Of a DNA stretch of 64,000 bases, positions 57,327 through 64,000 are shown piece by piece (within the stretch, counting starts at the first letter, position 1; every line of letters begins with the position of its first letter). The notes beneath the pieces are model-generated. The model was not told where the DNA came from and made no database searches. It was given only the letters and a program-made list of their open reading frames with translations. This DNA is from Afipia sp. 1NLS2 (lineage in GTDB: Bacteria > Pseudomonadota > Alphaproteobacteria > Rhizobiales > Xanthobacteraceae), in assembly GCF_000178995.1 (NCBI RefSeq), contig NZ_ADVZ01000002.1, positions 548,491 through 612,490 of the forward strand. Direction: 5' to 3'. Position numbers and translations under genes: made by a program.

Positions 57327-57791
57327 TTATGCGGCGTCGGCCGCCATGTGCGCCTTGATGATCTTGTCCGGGTTCTGCACCGGCTCGCCGCGCTTGATTT
57401 TGTCGACGTTCTCCATGCCGGAGGTCACCTTGCCCCAGACGGTGTACTGATTGTCGAGGAAGCGAGCATCGTCGAAGCAGATGAAGAACTGGCTGTCGCC
57501 GGAATCCGGGTTAGCTGCACGCGCCATCGACACTGTGCCGCGCACATGCGGCTCGGCGTTGAATTCGGCCTTCAGCTTCTGGCCGGAGCCGCCAGTGCCA
57601 GTGCCGTGCGGGCAGCCGGTCTGCGCCATGAAGCCGTCGATCACGCGATGGAAAACGATGCCGTCGTAGAAACCTTCACGCACCAATTCCTTGATGCGCG
57701 CGACATGGCCCGGCGCGAGGTCGGGGCGCATTTCGATGATCACCTCGCCCTGCGTGGTGTCGAGGATGAGAGTGTTGTCGTTGTCTGCCAT
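57327..57791 (-). CDS. ppiB: Cytosolic peptidyl-prolyl cis-trans isomerase (cyclophilin B type)
   Basis: The 154-residue cyclophilin has FHRVIDGFMAQTGCPHGTGT (catalytic Arg, Phe, Gln), GTVSMARAANPDSGDSQFFI and VWGKVTSGMENVDKIKRGEP. It starts directly at MADNDNTLILDTTQ, so it has no signal peptide and is cytosolic. A longer in-frame start would add 14 unrelated residues. It follows the exported cyclophilin by 54 bases. Confidence 0.9.
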   Translation of the reverse strand: MADNDNTLILDTTQGEVIIEMRPDLAPGHVARIKELVREGFYDGIVFHRVIDGFMAQTGCPHGTGTGGSGQKLKAEFNAEPHVRGTVSMARAANPDSGDSQFFICFDDARFLDNQYTVWGKVTSGMENVDKIKRGEPVQNPDKIIKAHMAADAA

Positions 57792-57845
57792 GATTTTTCT
57801 TTCCTTTTGAATGGATGAAGGCGCAGCGCGCAATTCAGGGGGCGA

Positions 57846-58388
57846 TTACTTGATGTCGGAGGCGACCTGCACCTTGAGCATCTTATCGGGGTTCTGCACC
57901 GGCTCGCCGCGCTTGAGTTTGTCCACGACATCCATGCCCGACACGACATTGCCGATCACGGTGTATTTGCCGTTCAGCGAAGGATAGTCGTTGAACATGA
58001 TGAAGAACTGCGAGTTCGCCGAATTCGGATCGGACGCGCGCGCCATGCCGACGACACCGCGGGTAAATGGCACGTTGGAGAATTCGGCCTTCAGGTTCGG
58101 ATATTTAGAACCGCCAGTGCCATTGAAGTTCTTGCCATCGCCGGTCTGCGCCATGAAGCCGTCGATGACGCGGTGGAAGGGCACGTTGTTATAGTAGCCA
58201 TCGCGCGCAAGCTGCTTGATGCGCTCGGCATGGTTCGGCGCAAGATCGGTGCGCAACTGCACCACGACGCGGCCCTTGGTGGTGTCGATGACGATAGCGT
58301 TGGCCTTGTCGAGGTTTGCGGGCAGCTTTTGGGCGAAGGCCGGCGCCGCCAGCATCAGGGCTCCGAGGACGGCAAGCAGTCTGATCAT
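57846..58388 (-). CDS. Exported peptidyl-prolyl cis-trans isomerase (periplasmic cyclophilin)
   Basis: The 180-residue protein has a signal peptide (IRLLAVLGALMLAAPAFAQ) and a cyclophilin domain with FHRVIDGFMAQTGDGKNFNG and VVGMARASDPNSANSQFFIM. Its end (KRGEPVQNPDKMLKVQV) mirrors that of the cytosolic copy downstream. The pair forms an operon that supplies proline isomerase on both sides of the inner membrane. Confidence 0.9.
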   Translation of the reverse strand: MIRLLAVLGALMLAAPAFAQKLPANLDKANAIVIDTTKGRVVVQLRTDLAPNHAERIKQLARDGYYNNVPFHRVIDGFMAQTGDGKNFNGTGGSKYPNLKAEFSNVPFTRGVVGMARASDPNSANSQFFIMFNDYPSLNGKYTVIGNVVSGMDVVDKLKRGEPVQNPDKMLKVQVASDIK

Positions 58389-58466
58389 GAAAACTCCGTT
58401 GGCATTGGAAAGGTTGAATACGTCGCGCGAGGGTGCGCCGATGAAGGAAGCGGCAGCCGCGACGGG

Positions 58467-58964
58467 CTACTGTGAGAATTTCGCCTTGAGACGGGTTGCA
58501 ACCGCTTTCGGTACGAAAGCCGAAACATCGCCGCCCATACTGGCAATCTGGCGCACAAGCGTGGCGGTGATCGGGCGAACCGTGGGGGATGCCGGAATAA
58601 AGATGGTCTGCACGTCCGGCACCAGGGTCTGGTTCATGCCGGCGATCTGCATTTCATAATCCAGATCGGTGCCGTCACGCAGCCCGCGGATCAGGATTGA
58701 GGCACCGGCCTTCTGGGCCGCCGCAACAGTCAGATTGTCGAAAGTCACGCATTCGATGCCGCAGCCCGAGGCGGCAGCGAACGGCGCAAACACTTCCACG
58801 ATCATGGCGCGGCGCTCATCAATCGAGAACAGCGGCGCCTTGCCGGGATGCACGCCAATGGCCACGATCAGCCGATCGACCAGGGTGCACGCCTGGCGCA
58901 CCACGTCGACGTGGCCGTTGGTGACGGGATCGAACGACCCCGGATAAAGCGCGACACGAGCCAT
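58467..58964 (-). CDS. coaD: Phosphopantetheine adenylyltransferase
   Basis: The 165-residue protein has the nucleotidyltransferase motif [18 protein letters not shown] (TxGH) and the family [19 protein letters not shown]. It makes dephospho-CoA from phosphopantetheine and ATP. It is upstream of the cyclophilin pair on the same strand with a 78-base gap. It is typical in length. Confidence 0.96.
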   Translation of the reverse strand: MARVALYPGSFDPVTNGHVDVVRQACTLVDRLIVAIGVHPGKAPLFSIDERRAMIVEVFAPFAAASGCGIECVTFDNLTVAAAQKAGASILIRGLRDGTDLDYEMQIAGMNQTLVPDVQTIFIPASPTVRPITATLVRQIASMGGDVSAFVPKAVATRLKAKFSQ

Positions 58965-59116
58965 TCCTCCTCCTAACCTGCCCCGCGAGAGGCCGCAAGC
59001 GAGCCGGTTCCCTTACGGTTACCGATATTTTTCCGCCTTCCGCCCGGAATTCCGGCGAACCATTCCGGCCCAGCTGCGTCATTTCCGAAAGCGCTCGAGG
59101 GCGCCGGAGGCGAAAC

Positions 59117-59395
59117 ATGATGCTGGAAGCGAAATTGGCGGATCCGCCGAAGATTCTAGGCGCGGTGGCGGCCATAGCCGCGTTTGCCGGTGTTGCGCTG
59201 ATCCTTCTGCCGAGTTTAGCGCCTCAGGTGGAGGCCAGTGAGCCTGGGGCTCTCGCCCGGGGCGATAAACTGGCCGTGGCGGGCGTCGATTGTGCCCAGC
59301 AGGACTGGCCGAACATTTCCGCCATCTGCCTGCGACGAGGGGATGCAACCCCTCGCCCCGTGCTGACCCATATCCGGATGGTGACGCCGCGCTAG
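59117..59395 (+). CDS. Small membrane-anchored hypothetical protein
   Basis: The 92-residue protein has one N-terminal membrane segment (ILGAVAAIAAFAGVALILLP), then a periplasmic tail with two Cys in CAQQDWPNISAICLR and the end VLTHIRMVTPR. This tail is often seen in short envelope proteins of this group; the role is unknown. The stop lies four bases before the gyrA stop. Confidence 0.6.
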   Translation: MMLEAKLADPPKILGAVAAIAAFAGVALILLPSLAPQVEASEPGALARGDKLAVAGVDCAQQDWPNISAICLRRGDATPRPVLTHIRMVTPR

Positions 59396-59398
59396 GGC

Positions 59399-62113
59399 CT
59401 AGCCTTCGCCAGATTGCTCACCTTCGTCAGTGAGGTGCTCGACCGACACCACGCGCTCGTCATCAGAGGTGTTGAAGACAGTGACCCCCTGCGTCGAACG
59501 GCCAGCAATACGGATGTCCTCGACCGGGCAGCGGATGAGCTGGCCTTTGTCGGTCACCAGCATGATCTGGTCGCTGTCCTCGACCGGGAATGAGGCCACG
59601 AGCTTACCGTTGCGGCCGTTGACCGACATCGCGACGATGCCCTTTCCGCCGCGCCCCGTAGTCCGGTACTCATAGGACGAGGTGCGCTTGCCATAGCCGT
59701 TCTCGCTGATGGTCAGCACGAACTGCTCATTTGCGGACATTTCGACATAGCGTTGCTCGCCGAGTTCGATCGCGCCCGTCGCCTCCTCGCTGTCGGTGCC
59801 TGCCTCGTCTTCGACGCCACCACGGCGCACCGCATTGGCGCGGCGCAGATAGGCGGCGCGTTCGTCGGCGTTGACGTCCATGTGACGCAGGATGGTGAGC
59901 GAGATCAGCTTGTCGCCGTCGCCGAGGTTGATGCCGCGCACGCCCATCGAGGTGCGCCCCTGAAACACGCGCACGTCGGTGACTGGGAAACGAATGCACT
60001 GGCCGCCGGCAGCGGTGAGCAGCACGTCATCGTTTTCCTTGGCGATCTGCACATCGACGATCGACTCGCCCTCATCGAGCTTCATCGCGATGATGCCTGA
60101 GCGGCGGACATCGACGAAATCCGACAGCTTATTGCGCCGGACATTGCCGCCGGTGGTAGCGAACATCACATCGAGTTCGCTCCACGAGGATTCATCCTCC
60201 GGCAACGGCATGATCGTGGTGATGCGCTCGCCCTGCTCCATCGGCAGGATGTTGATGAGCGCCTTGCCACGCGCGTTTGGCGCCGCCATCGGCAGCCGCC
60301 AGACCTTTTCCTTGTAGACTTGGCCGCGCGAGGAGAAGAACAGCACCGGCGTATGCGTCGAGGCGACGAACAGCCGCGAGACGAAATCCTCGTCGCGCGT
60401 CTGCATGCCGGAACGGCCCTTGCCGCCGCGCTTCTGCGCGCGATAGGTCGAAAGTGGCACGCGCTTGACGTAACCCGCGTGCGAGACGGTGACGACCATG
60501 TCCTCGCGCTGGATCAGGTCTTCGTCCTCGACCTCGCCTTCCTGATCGACGATCACGGTGCGGCGTGGCGTGGCGAATTCATTCTTTACCGCCGTCAATT
60601 CATCACGGACGATGCCCTGCACGCGCGCGCGCGAACGCAGGATGTCGAGATAGTCCGCGATCTCGACCGCGAGCTTGTCGAGTTCGTCGGAGATTTCGTC
60701 GCGGCCCAGCGCGGTGAGGCGTTGCAGACGCAGATCGAGAATGGCCTTGGCCTGCTCCATCGACAGCCGTGCGGTGCCATCCGCGGAAATGCGATGACGC
60801 GGATCGTCGATCAGCATCATCATCGTCTCGACGTCCTTCGCCGGCCAGTCGCGCGACATCAAGGTATCACGCGCTGTCGCCGGATCTGGCGAGGTGCGGA
60901 TGACGCGAATGATCTCGTCAATATTGGCGACCGCAATGGCAAGACCGACCAAGATGTGCGCGCGGTCGCGCGCCTTGTTGAGCAAGAATTTCGTACGCCG
61001 CGAGACGACGTTCTCACGGAACGCGACGAACACCGTCAGCAGGTCCTTGAGATTCATCACCTGCGGACGGCCGCCGTCGAGCGCCACCATGTTGGCGCCA
61101 AAGCTCGTCTGCAGCGGCGTGAATTTGTAGAGCTGGTTCAGCACCACGTCCGGCACCGCATCGCGCTTCAATTCGACGACGACGCGGTAGCCATCGCGAT
61201 CGGATTCGTCGCGCAGGTCGGAAATACCCTCGATCTTCTTGTCGCGAACGAGTTCGGCGATGCGCTCCACCATCGTCGCCTTGTTCACCTGATAGGGAAT
61301 TTCGGAAACGATGATCGCTTCGCGATCCTTGCGGATAGTCTCGATGGACACCTTGCCGCGCATCACGATGGAGCCGCGGCCGAGATGATAGGCCGAGCGA
61401 ATACCCTGTTTGCCGAGGATGATGCCGCCGGTCGGGAAATCCGGTCCCGGCACGATGTTGATGAGATCGTCGATGCCTAAACCGGGATTGTCGATAAGCG
61501 CGATGCAGGCGTCGATCACTTCGCCGAGATTGTGCGGCGGGATGTTGGTCGCCATACCGACCGCGATGCCGCCCGCACCGTTGACCAGAAGGTTCGGAAA
61601 TTTCGCCGGCAGAACCTTCGGCTCGCGCTCGGAGGAATCATAGTTCGGCTGGAAGTCGACGGTGTCCTTGTCGATGTCGTCGAGCAGCGAGTGGGCGATC
61701 TTCTGCAGACGGGATTCGGTGTAGCGCATCGCCGCAGGCATATCGCCGTCAACCGAACCGAAATTGCCCTGGCCGTCGATCAGCGGCACGCGCATGGAGA
61801 AATCCTGCGCCATGCGCACCAACGCGTCGTAAACCGACTGGTCACCGTGCGGATGATATTTACCGATGACGTCGCCGACCGTGCGCGCAGACTTGCGGTA
61901 CGGCTTGTTCCACTCGAAACCGTTCTCGTACATGCCGTAGAGAATGCGCCGATGCACCGGCTTCAGGCCGTCGCGCGCATCAGGCAGCGCGCGCGACACG
62001 ATCACGCTCATGGCGTAATCGAGATACGAACGCTTCATCTCATCAGAGATCGAAACAGGCTTGATGTCGGCGGGACTGGAGCTGTCGTCCGCCGGATCTT
62101 TTGGGTCGGTCAA
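59399..62113 (-). CDS. gyrA: DNA gyrase subunit A
   Basis: The 904-residue protein has the breakage-reunion domain with catalytic Tyr131 in [12 protein letters not shown], then six beta-pinwheel repeats and an acidic tail. The quinolone region reads [20 protein letters not shown], so Gln92 stands where E. coli has Ser83, and Asp96 matches Asp87. I start at the TTG giving [10 protein letters not shown], which fits relatives (MTD...); another TTG in frame lies 63 bases upstream. Confidence 0.93.
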   Translation of the reverse strand: MTDPKDPADDSSSPADIKPVSISDEMKRSYLDYAMSVIVSRALPDARDGLKPVHRRILYGMYENGFEWNKPYRKSARTVGDVIGKYHPHGDQSVYDALVRMAQDFSMRVPLIDGQGNFGSVDGDMPAAMRYTESRLQKIAHSLLDDIDKDTVDFQPNYDSSEREPKVLPAKFPNLLVNGAGGIAVGMATNIPPHNLGEVIDACIALIDNPGLGIDDLINIVPGPDFPTGGIILGKQGIRSAYHLGRGSIVMRGKVSIETIRKDREAIIVSEIPYQVNKATMVERIAELVRDKKIEGISDLRDESDRDGYRVVVELKRDAVPDVVLNQLYKFTPLQTSFGANMVALDGGRPQVMNLKDLLTVFVAFRENVVSRRTKFLLNKARDRAHILVGLAIAVANIDEIIRVIRTSPDPATARDTLMSRDWPAKDVETMMMLIDDPRHRISADGTARLSMEQAKAILDLRLQRLTALGRDEISDELDKLAVEIADYLDILRSRARVQGIVRDELTAVKNEFATPRRTVIVDQEGEVEDEDLIQREDMVVTVSHAGYVKRVPLSTYRAQKRGGKGRSGMQTRDEDFVSRLFVASTHTPVLFFSSRGQVYKEKVWRLPMAAPNARGKALINILPMEQGERITTIMPLPEDESSWSELDVMFATTGGNVRRNKLSDFVDVRRSGIIAMKLDEGESIVDVQIAKENDDVLLTAAGGQCIRFPVTDVRVFQGRTSMGVRGINLGDGDKLISLTILRHMDVNADERAAYLRRANAVRRGGVEDEAGTDSEEATGAIELGEQRYVEMSANEQFVLTISENGYGKRTSSYEYRTTGRGGKGIVAMSVNGRNGKLVASFPVEDSDQIMLVTDKGQLIRCPVEDIRIAGRSTQGVTVFNTSDDERVVSVEHLTDEGEQSGEG

Positions 62114-62407
62114 GGGAGCGAATCCTGAGGTACGAAATGTCCTGCCTATATAGGCTGAATCGCAGATTTTAGCCAACCTATTCGGGTCGGAAGACGCTCG
62201 AAATAATCAAATATTTTCAGATATTTGCAGGGTGATTTTATGCCCTTTCCGGCACCGGCGTCCCGACCTGCCGCAAGGGTTTTCCAAAGTTGTTTTCAAC
62301 GTCCAGAATCCGCCCGCGAACTGGCAAAAAAACGGACCAGCCAATCCGCGTGCGCGTTAGGCTAAACTCGTAAAACGATGGCACCGCTGCCAGCCTGCGG
62401 AGTGCTC

Positions 62408-63031
62408 ATGCTTGCCGAATACGCGCTCAATGCGTTTGTCACGTTGTTCGTCGTGGTCGATCCGATCGGGATCACGCCGGCATTCCTGTCGGTCACGCAT
62501 GGACTGCCCGCCGCCGTCCGCCGAAGCGTCGGCTATCGCGCGGCGGTAATCGCTGCAGCGATCCTGATCGGTACCGCGCTGATCGGAAACTGGCTCCTCA
62601 CGCGGCTCGGTATCGGTCTGCCTGCTTTCCGGATATCCGGCGGTATCCTCTTGTTTGTTATCGCCGGTGAAATGGTGCTCGGCATTCGCCCCGCCCGCGA
62701 GGCGCGGCAGGCCGAACGGGCCATCGAGGAGCATGCACGCAACATCGCCGCGTTTCCGCTGGCCATTCCGCTGATCGCAGGCCCCGGTGCGATCACCGCC
62801 ACGCTGCTGCTGGCCGGACAGACCAAAGAGGACCCGGCCTCTTTGTTGACGCTCGTCGGCATAGTCGTCGTGATCGCCACCGTCTGCGCGATCGCATTCG
62901 TGTTCGCGGGCCGCGTTGCGCAGCTGCTCGGCGTTACCGGCAATGTCGTGATGTCACGACTGCTCGGCGTGGTGCTTGCCGCCCTCGCCGTGCAGTTCGT
63001 CATCGACGGCGGACGCGCCGCCTTTGGATGA
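62408..63031 (+). CDS. MarC family membrane protein
   Basis: The 207-residue protein has six hydrophobic segments and the MarC pattern: AFVTLFVVVDPIGITPAFLS at the N-terminus and FPLAIPLIAGPGAITATLLL in the middle. The family was once linked to multidrug resistance, which was not confirmed; some members export amino acids. I use the ATG at 62408; an earlier in-frame one adds ten residues. Confidence 0.85.
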   Translation: MLAEYALNAFVTLFVVVDPIGITPAFLSVTHGLPAAVRRSVGYRAAVIAAAILIGTALIGNWLLTRLGIGLPAFRISGGILLFVIAGEMVLGIRPAREARQAERAIEEHARNIAAFPLAIPLIAGPGAITATLLLAGQTKEDPASLLTLVGIVVVIATVCAIAFVFAGRVAQLLGVTGNVVMSRLLGVVLAALAVQFVIDGGRAAFG

Positions 63032-63036
63032 TGTGA

Positions 63037-63519
63037 TTAGAACGGAATATCGTCGTTCATGTCGTCGCGGCCACCAGAGGCCGGAACAGAACGGCGCTGG
63101 GACGGCCCGCCCGAACTGAAGGAGCCACCGCCCTCATCACTGGCGAACGAACCGCCACCGCCGCCGCCACGGCCATCGAGCATGGTCAGCGTCGAGTTGA
63201 AGCCCTGCAGAACGACCTCGGTCGAGTACTTGTCCTTGCCGTCCTTGTCCTGCCACTTCCGGGTCTGGAGCGCGCCCTCGATGTAAACCTTGGCGCCCTT
63301 CTTCAGATACTGCTCCGCGACCTTGCAAAGCCCCTCATTGAAAATGACGACGCGATGCCACTCGGTCTTTTCCTTGCGTTCGCCGGTGTTCTTGTCACGC
63401 CAGGTCTCGGACGTCGCGATGCTGAGATTGGCGATCGGCCGCCCGTCCTGGGTGCGCCGGATATCGGGATCGGCCCCGAGATTGCCCACCAGAATGACCT
63501 TGTTGACGCTGCCTGCCAT
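63037..63519 (-). CDS. ssb: Single-stranded DNA-binding protein
   Basis: The 160-residue protein has an OB-fold ([20 protein letters not shown], then [16 protein letters not shown] region), a Gly/Ser-rich linker and the acidic C-terminal tip DDMNDDIPF that recruits repair partners. I start at the ATG at 63519, the family start. It is convergent with the MarC gene. Confidence 0.95.
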   Translation of the reverse strand: MAGSVNKVILVGNLGADPDIRRTQDGRPIANLSIATSETWRDKNTGERKEKTEWHRVVIFNEGLCKVAEQYLKKGAKVYIEGALQTRKWQDKDGKDKYSTEVVLQGFNSTLTMLDGRGGGGGGSFASDEGGGSFSSGGPSQRRSVPASGGRDDMNDDIPF

Positions 63520-63989
63520 GACTTCAATCTCCACCAGAGCGCTTACCATGCGCCCGCCCGGCACCTAAGCCTACTCGCGGTCGCATCGAAACGCCGCGAT
63601 GGAGCTTCCCTGCTCCGAAGAGGCGCTTATCCACACCAATGCGGTGGGTGCTCTCGTCAGCATTTATACGTACTCGTTTTGTTCCTTACAAGTCCTTGGG
63701 CCAAAATGGCTTTCGACGCGGCGCAATAACTCACCATTTTGTGATCAAAATCGATGGAACAAAAGCGCGTGAATAATTAGCGTTTACAGATGTTTAAATG
63801 GAACTTTGGAACTCCGAACATCGCGTCCGACTGTGATATTTGCGACACGGCTTTTTCGAAGAATCCGAGTTATAAGCTGGGGCAACGGAATTCATCATTC
63901 CACCTGCGTAGCGCTAACCCCAGCGAACGCAATCTGGACACATCGCGCTCTTGGGACGGATCCCGGGACACGGTTTTTGGAGAAGAAAA
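63520..63989. other. Intergenic region between ssb and the next gene, no gene seen
   Basis: The 470 bases are AT-richer toward the right and hold the divergent promoters of ssb and the gene beginning at 63990. One weak SOS-like site (gttc N7 gtcc) lies at 63681-63695. Repeated gaac occurs near 63801-63819. Open frames here look like shadows. Confidence 0.6.
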
Positions 63990-64000
63990 ATGAAAAAGAT
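63990..64000 (+). CDS. Start of a further gene, cut by the window edge
   Basis: The last bases give ATG AAA AAG after GGAGAAG at good spacing. A Met-Lys-Lys start suggests a signal peptide, so an exported protein is likely. Nothing more can be said from three codons. Confidence 0.45.

Noticed and set aside
63681..63695. Possible alphaproteobacterial SOS box (gttc N7 gttc) upstream of ssb
   Set aside because: Only seven of eight consensus bases match, and the distance to ssb is about 160 bases. It is too weak to call as a LexA site.
63790..63993. Open frame of 67 codons before the last gene start
   Set aside because: Its composition is unlike a coding gene, it overlaps the start and ribosome site of the next gene, and no family was recognised.

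Overview
The window is chromosomal DNA from an alphaproteobacterium of the Bradyrhizobium/Afipia/Nitrobacter/Oligotropha group (order Hyphomicrobiales). This rests on the gene set (phosphatidylcholine synthase Pcs, IalB, a beta-(1,3)/(1,6)-glucan ndv locus with GH17 domains, an oxalate/formate-type transporter, a ROSE-like heat-shock thermometer), on high GC with strong codon bias in the core, and on ATGA/GTGA gene overlaps. The genus is an inference.

Layout. 1-30.5 kb is core genome: the rimO end, quinone reductase, terC-pcs, a UbiH-type hydroxylase, hspQ, ialB, an oligopeptide-binding protein coupled to a degenerate acyl-CoA-synthetase-like protein, mfd-sdhE, recG, glmS, glmU, a SPOR-like envelope protein, the ndv glucan locus (GH17 membrane protein, small exported protein, GH17-GT2 synthase) and an OFA-family transporter. 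30.6-36.5 kb is a CzcCBA-type heavy-metal RND efflux operon headed by a small Cys/His exported protein.

36.63-51.66 kb is an integrative genomic island of about 15.0 kb. It is bounded by an exact 18-bp direct repeat of the 3' end of tRNA-Lys(UUU), with an integrase beside the intact tRNA. Its left two thirds holds tiny membrane proteins, small exported proteins, DUF3147 and DUF3606 proteins, an Hsp20 operon under a ROSE-like thermometer, and many frameshifted or truncated duplicates. Its right third (46.1-51.6 kb) has lower GC. It holds a tyrosine recombinase coupled to a protein resembling the C-terminal part of RarA/MgsA, a stand-alone reverse transcriptase with an HGDD active site, a divergent HTH-like protein, and the island integrase with a small partner. 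This reverse-transcriptase cassette is the best candidate for an undescribed system.

51.7-64 kb is core genome again: a soluble chemoreceptor, cysK, a small zinc-ribbon protein, tgt-queA (queuosine; Tgt lacks its usual zinc cysteines), two tandem cyclophilins, coaD, gyrA, a MarC protein, ssb, and the first codons of a further gene at the right edge. All function calls come from reading motifs and remembered family features; no database search was run.
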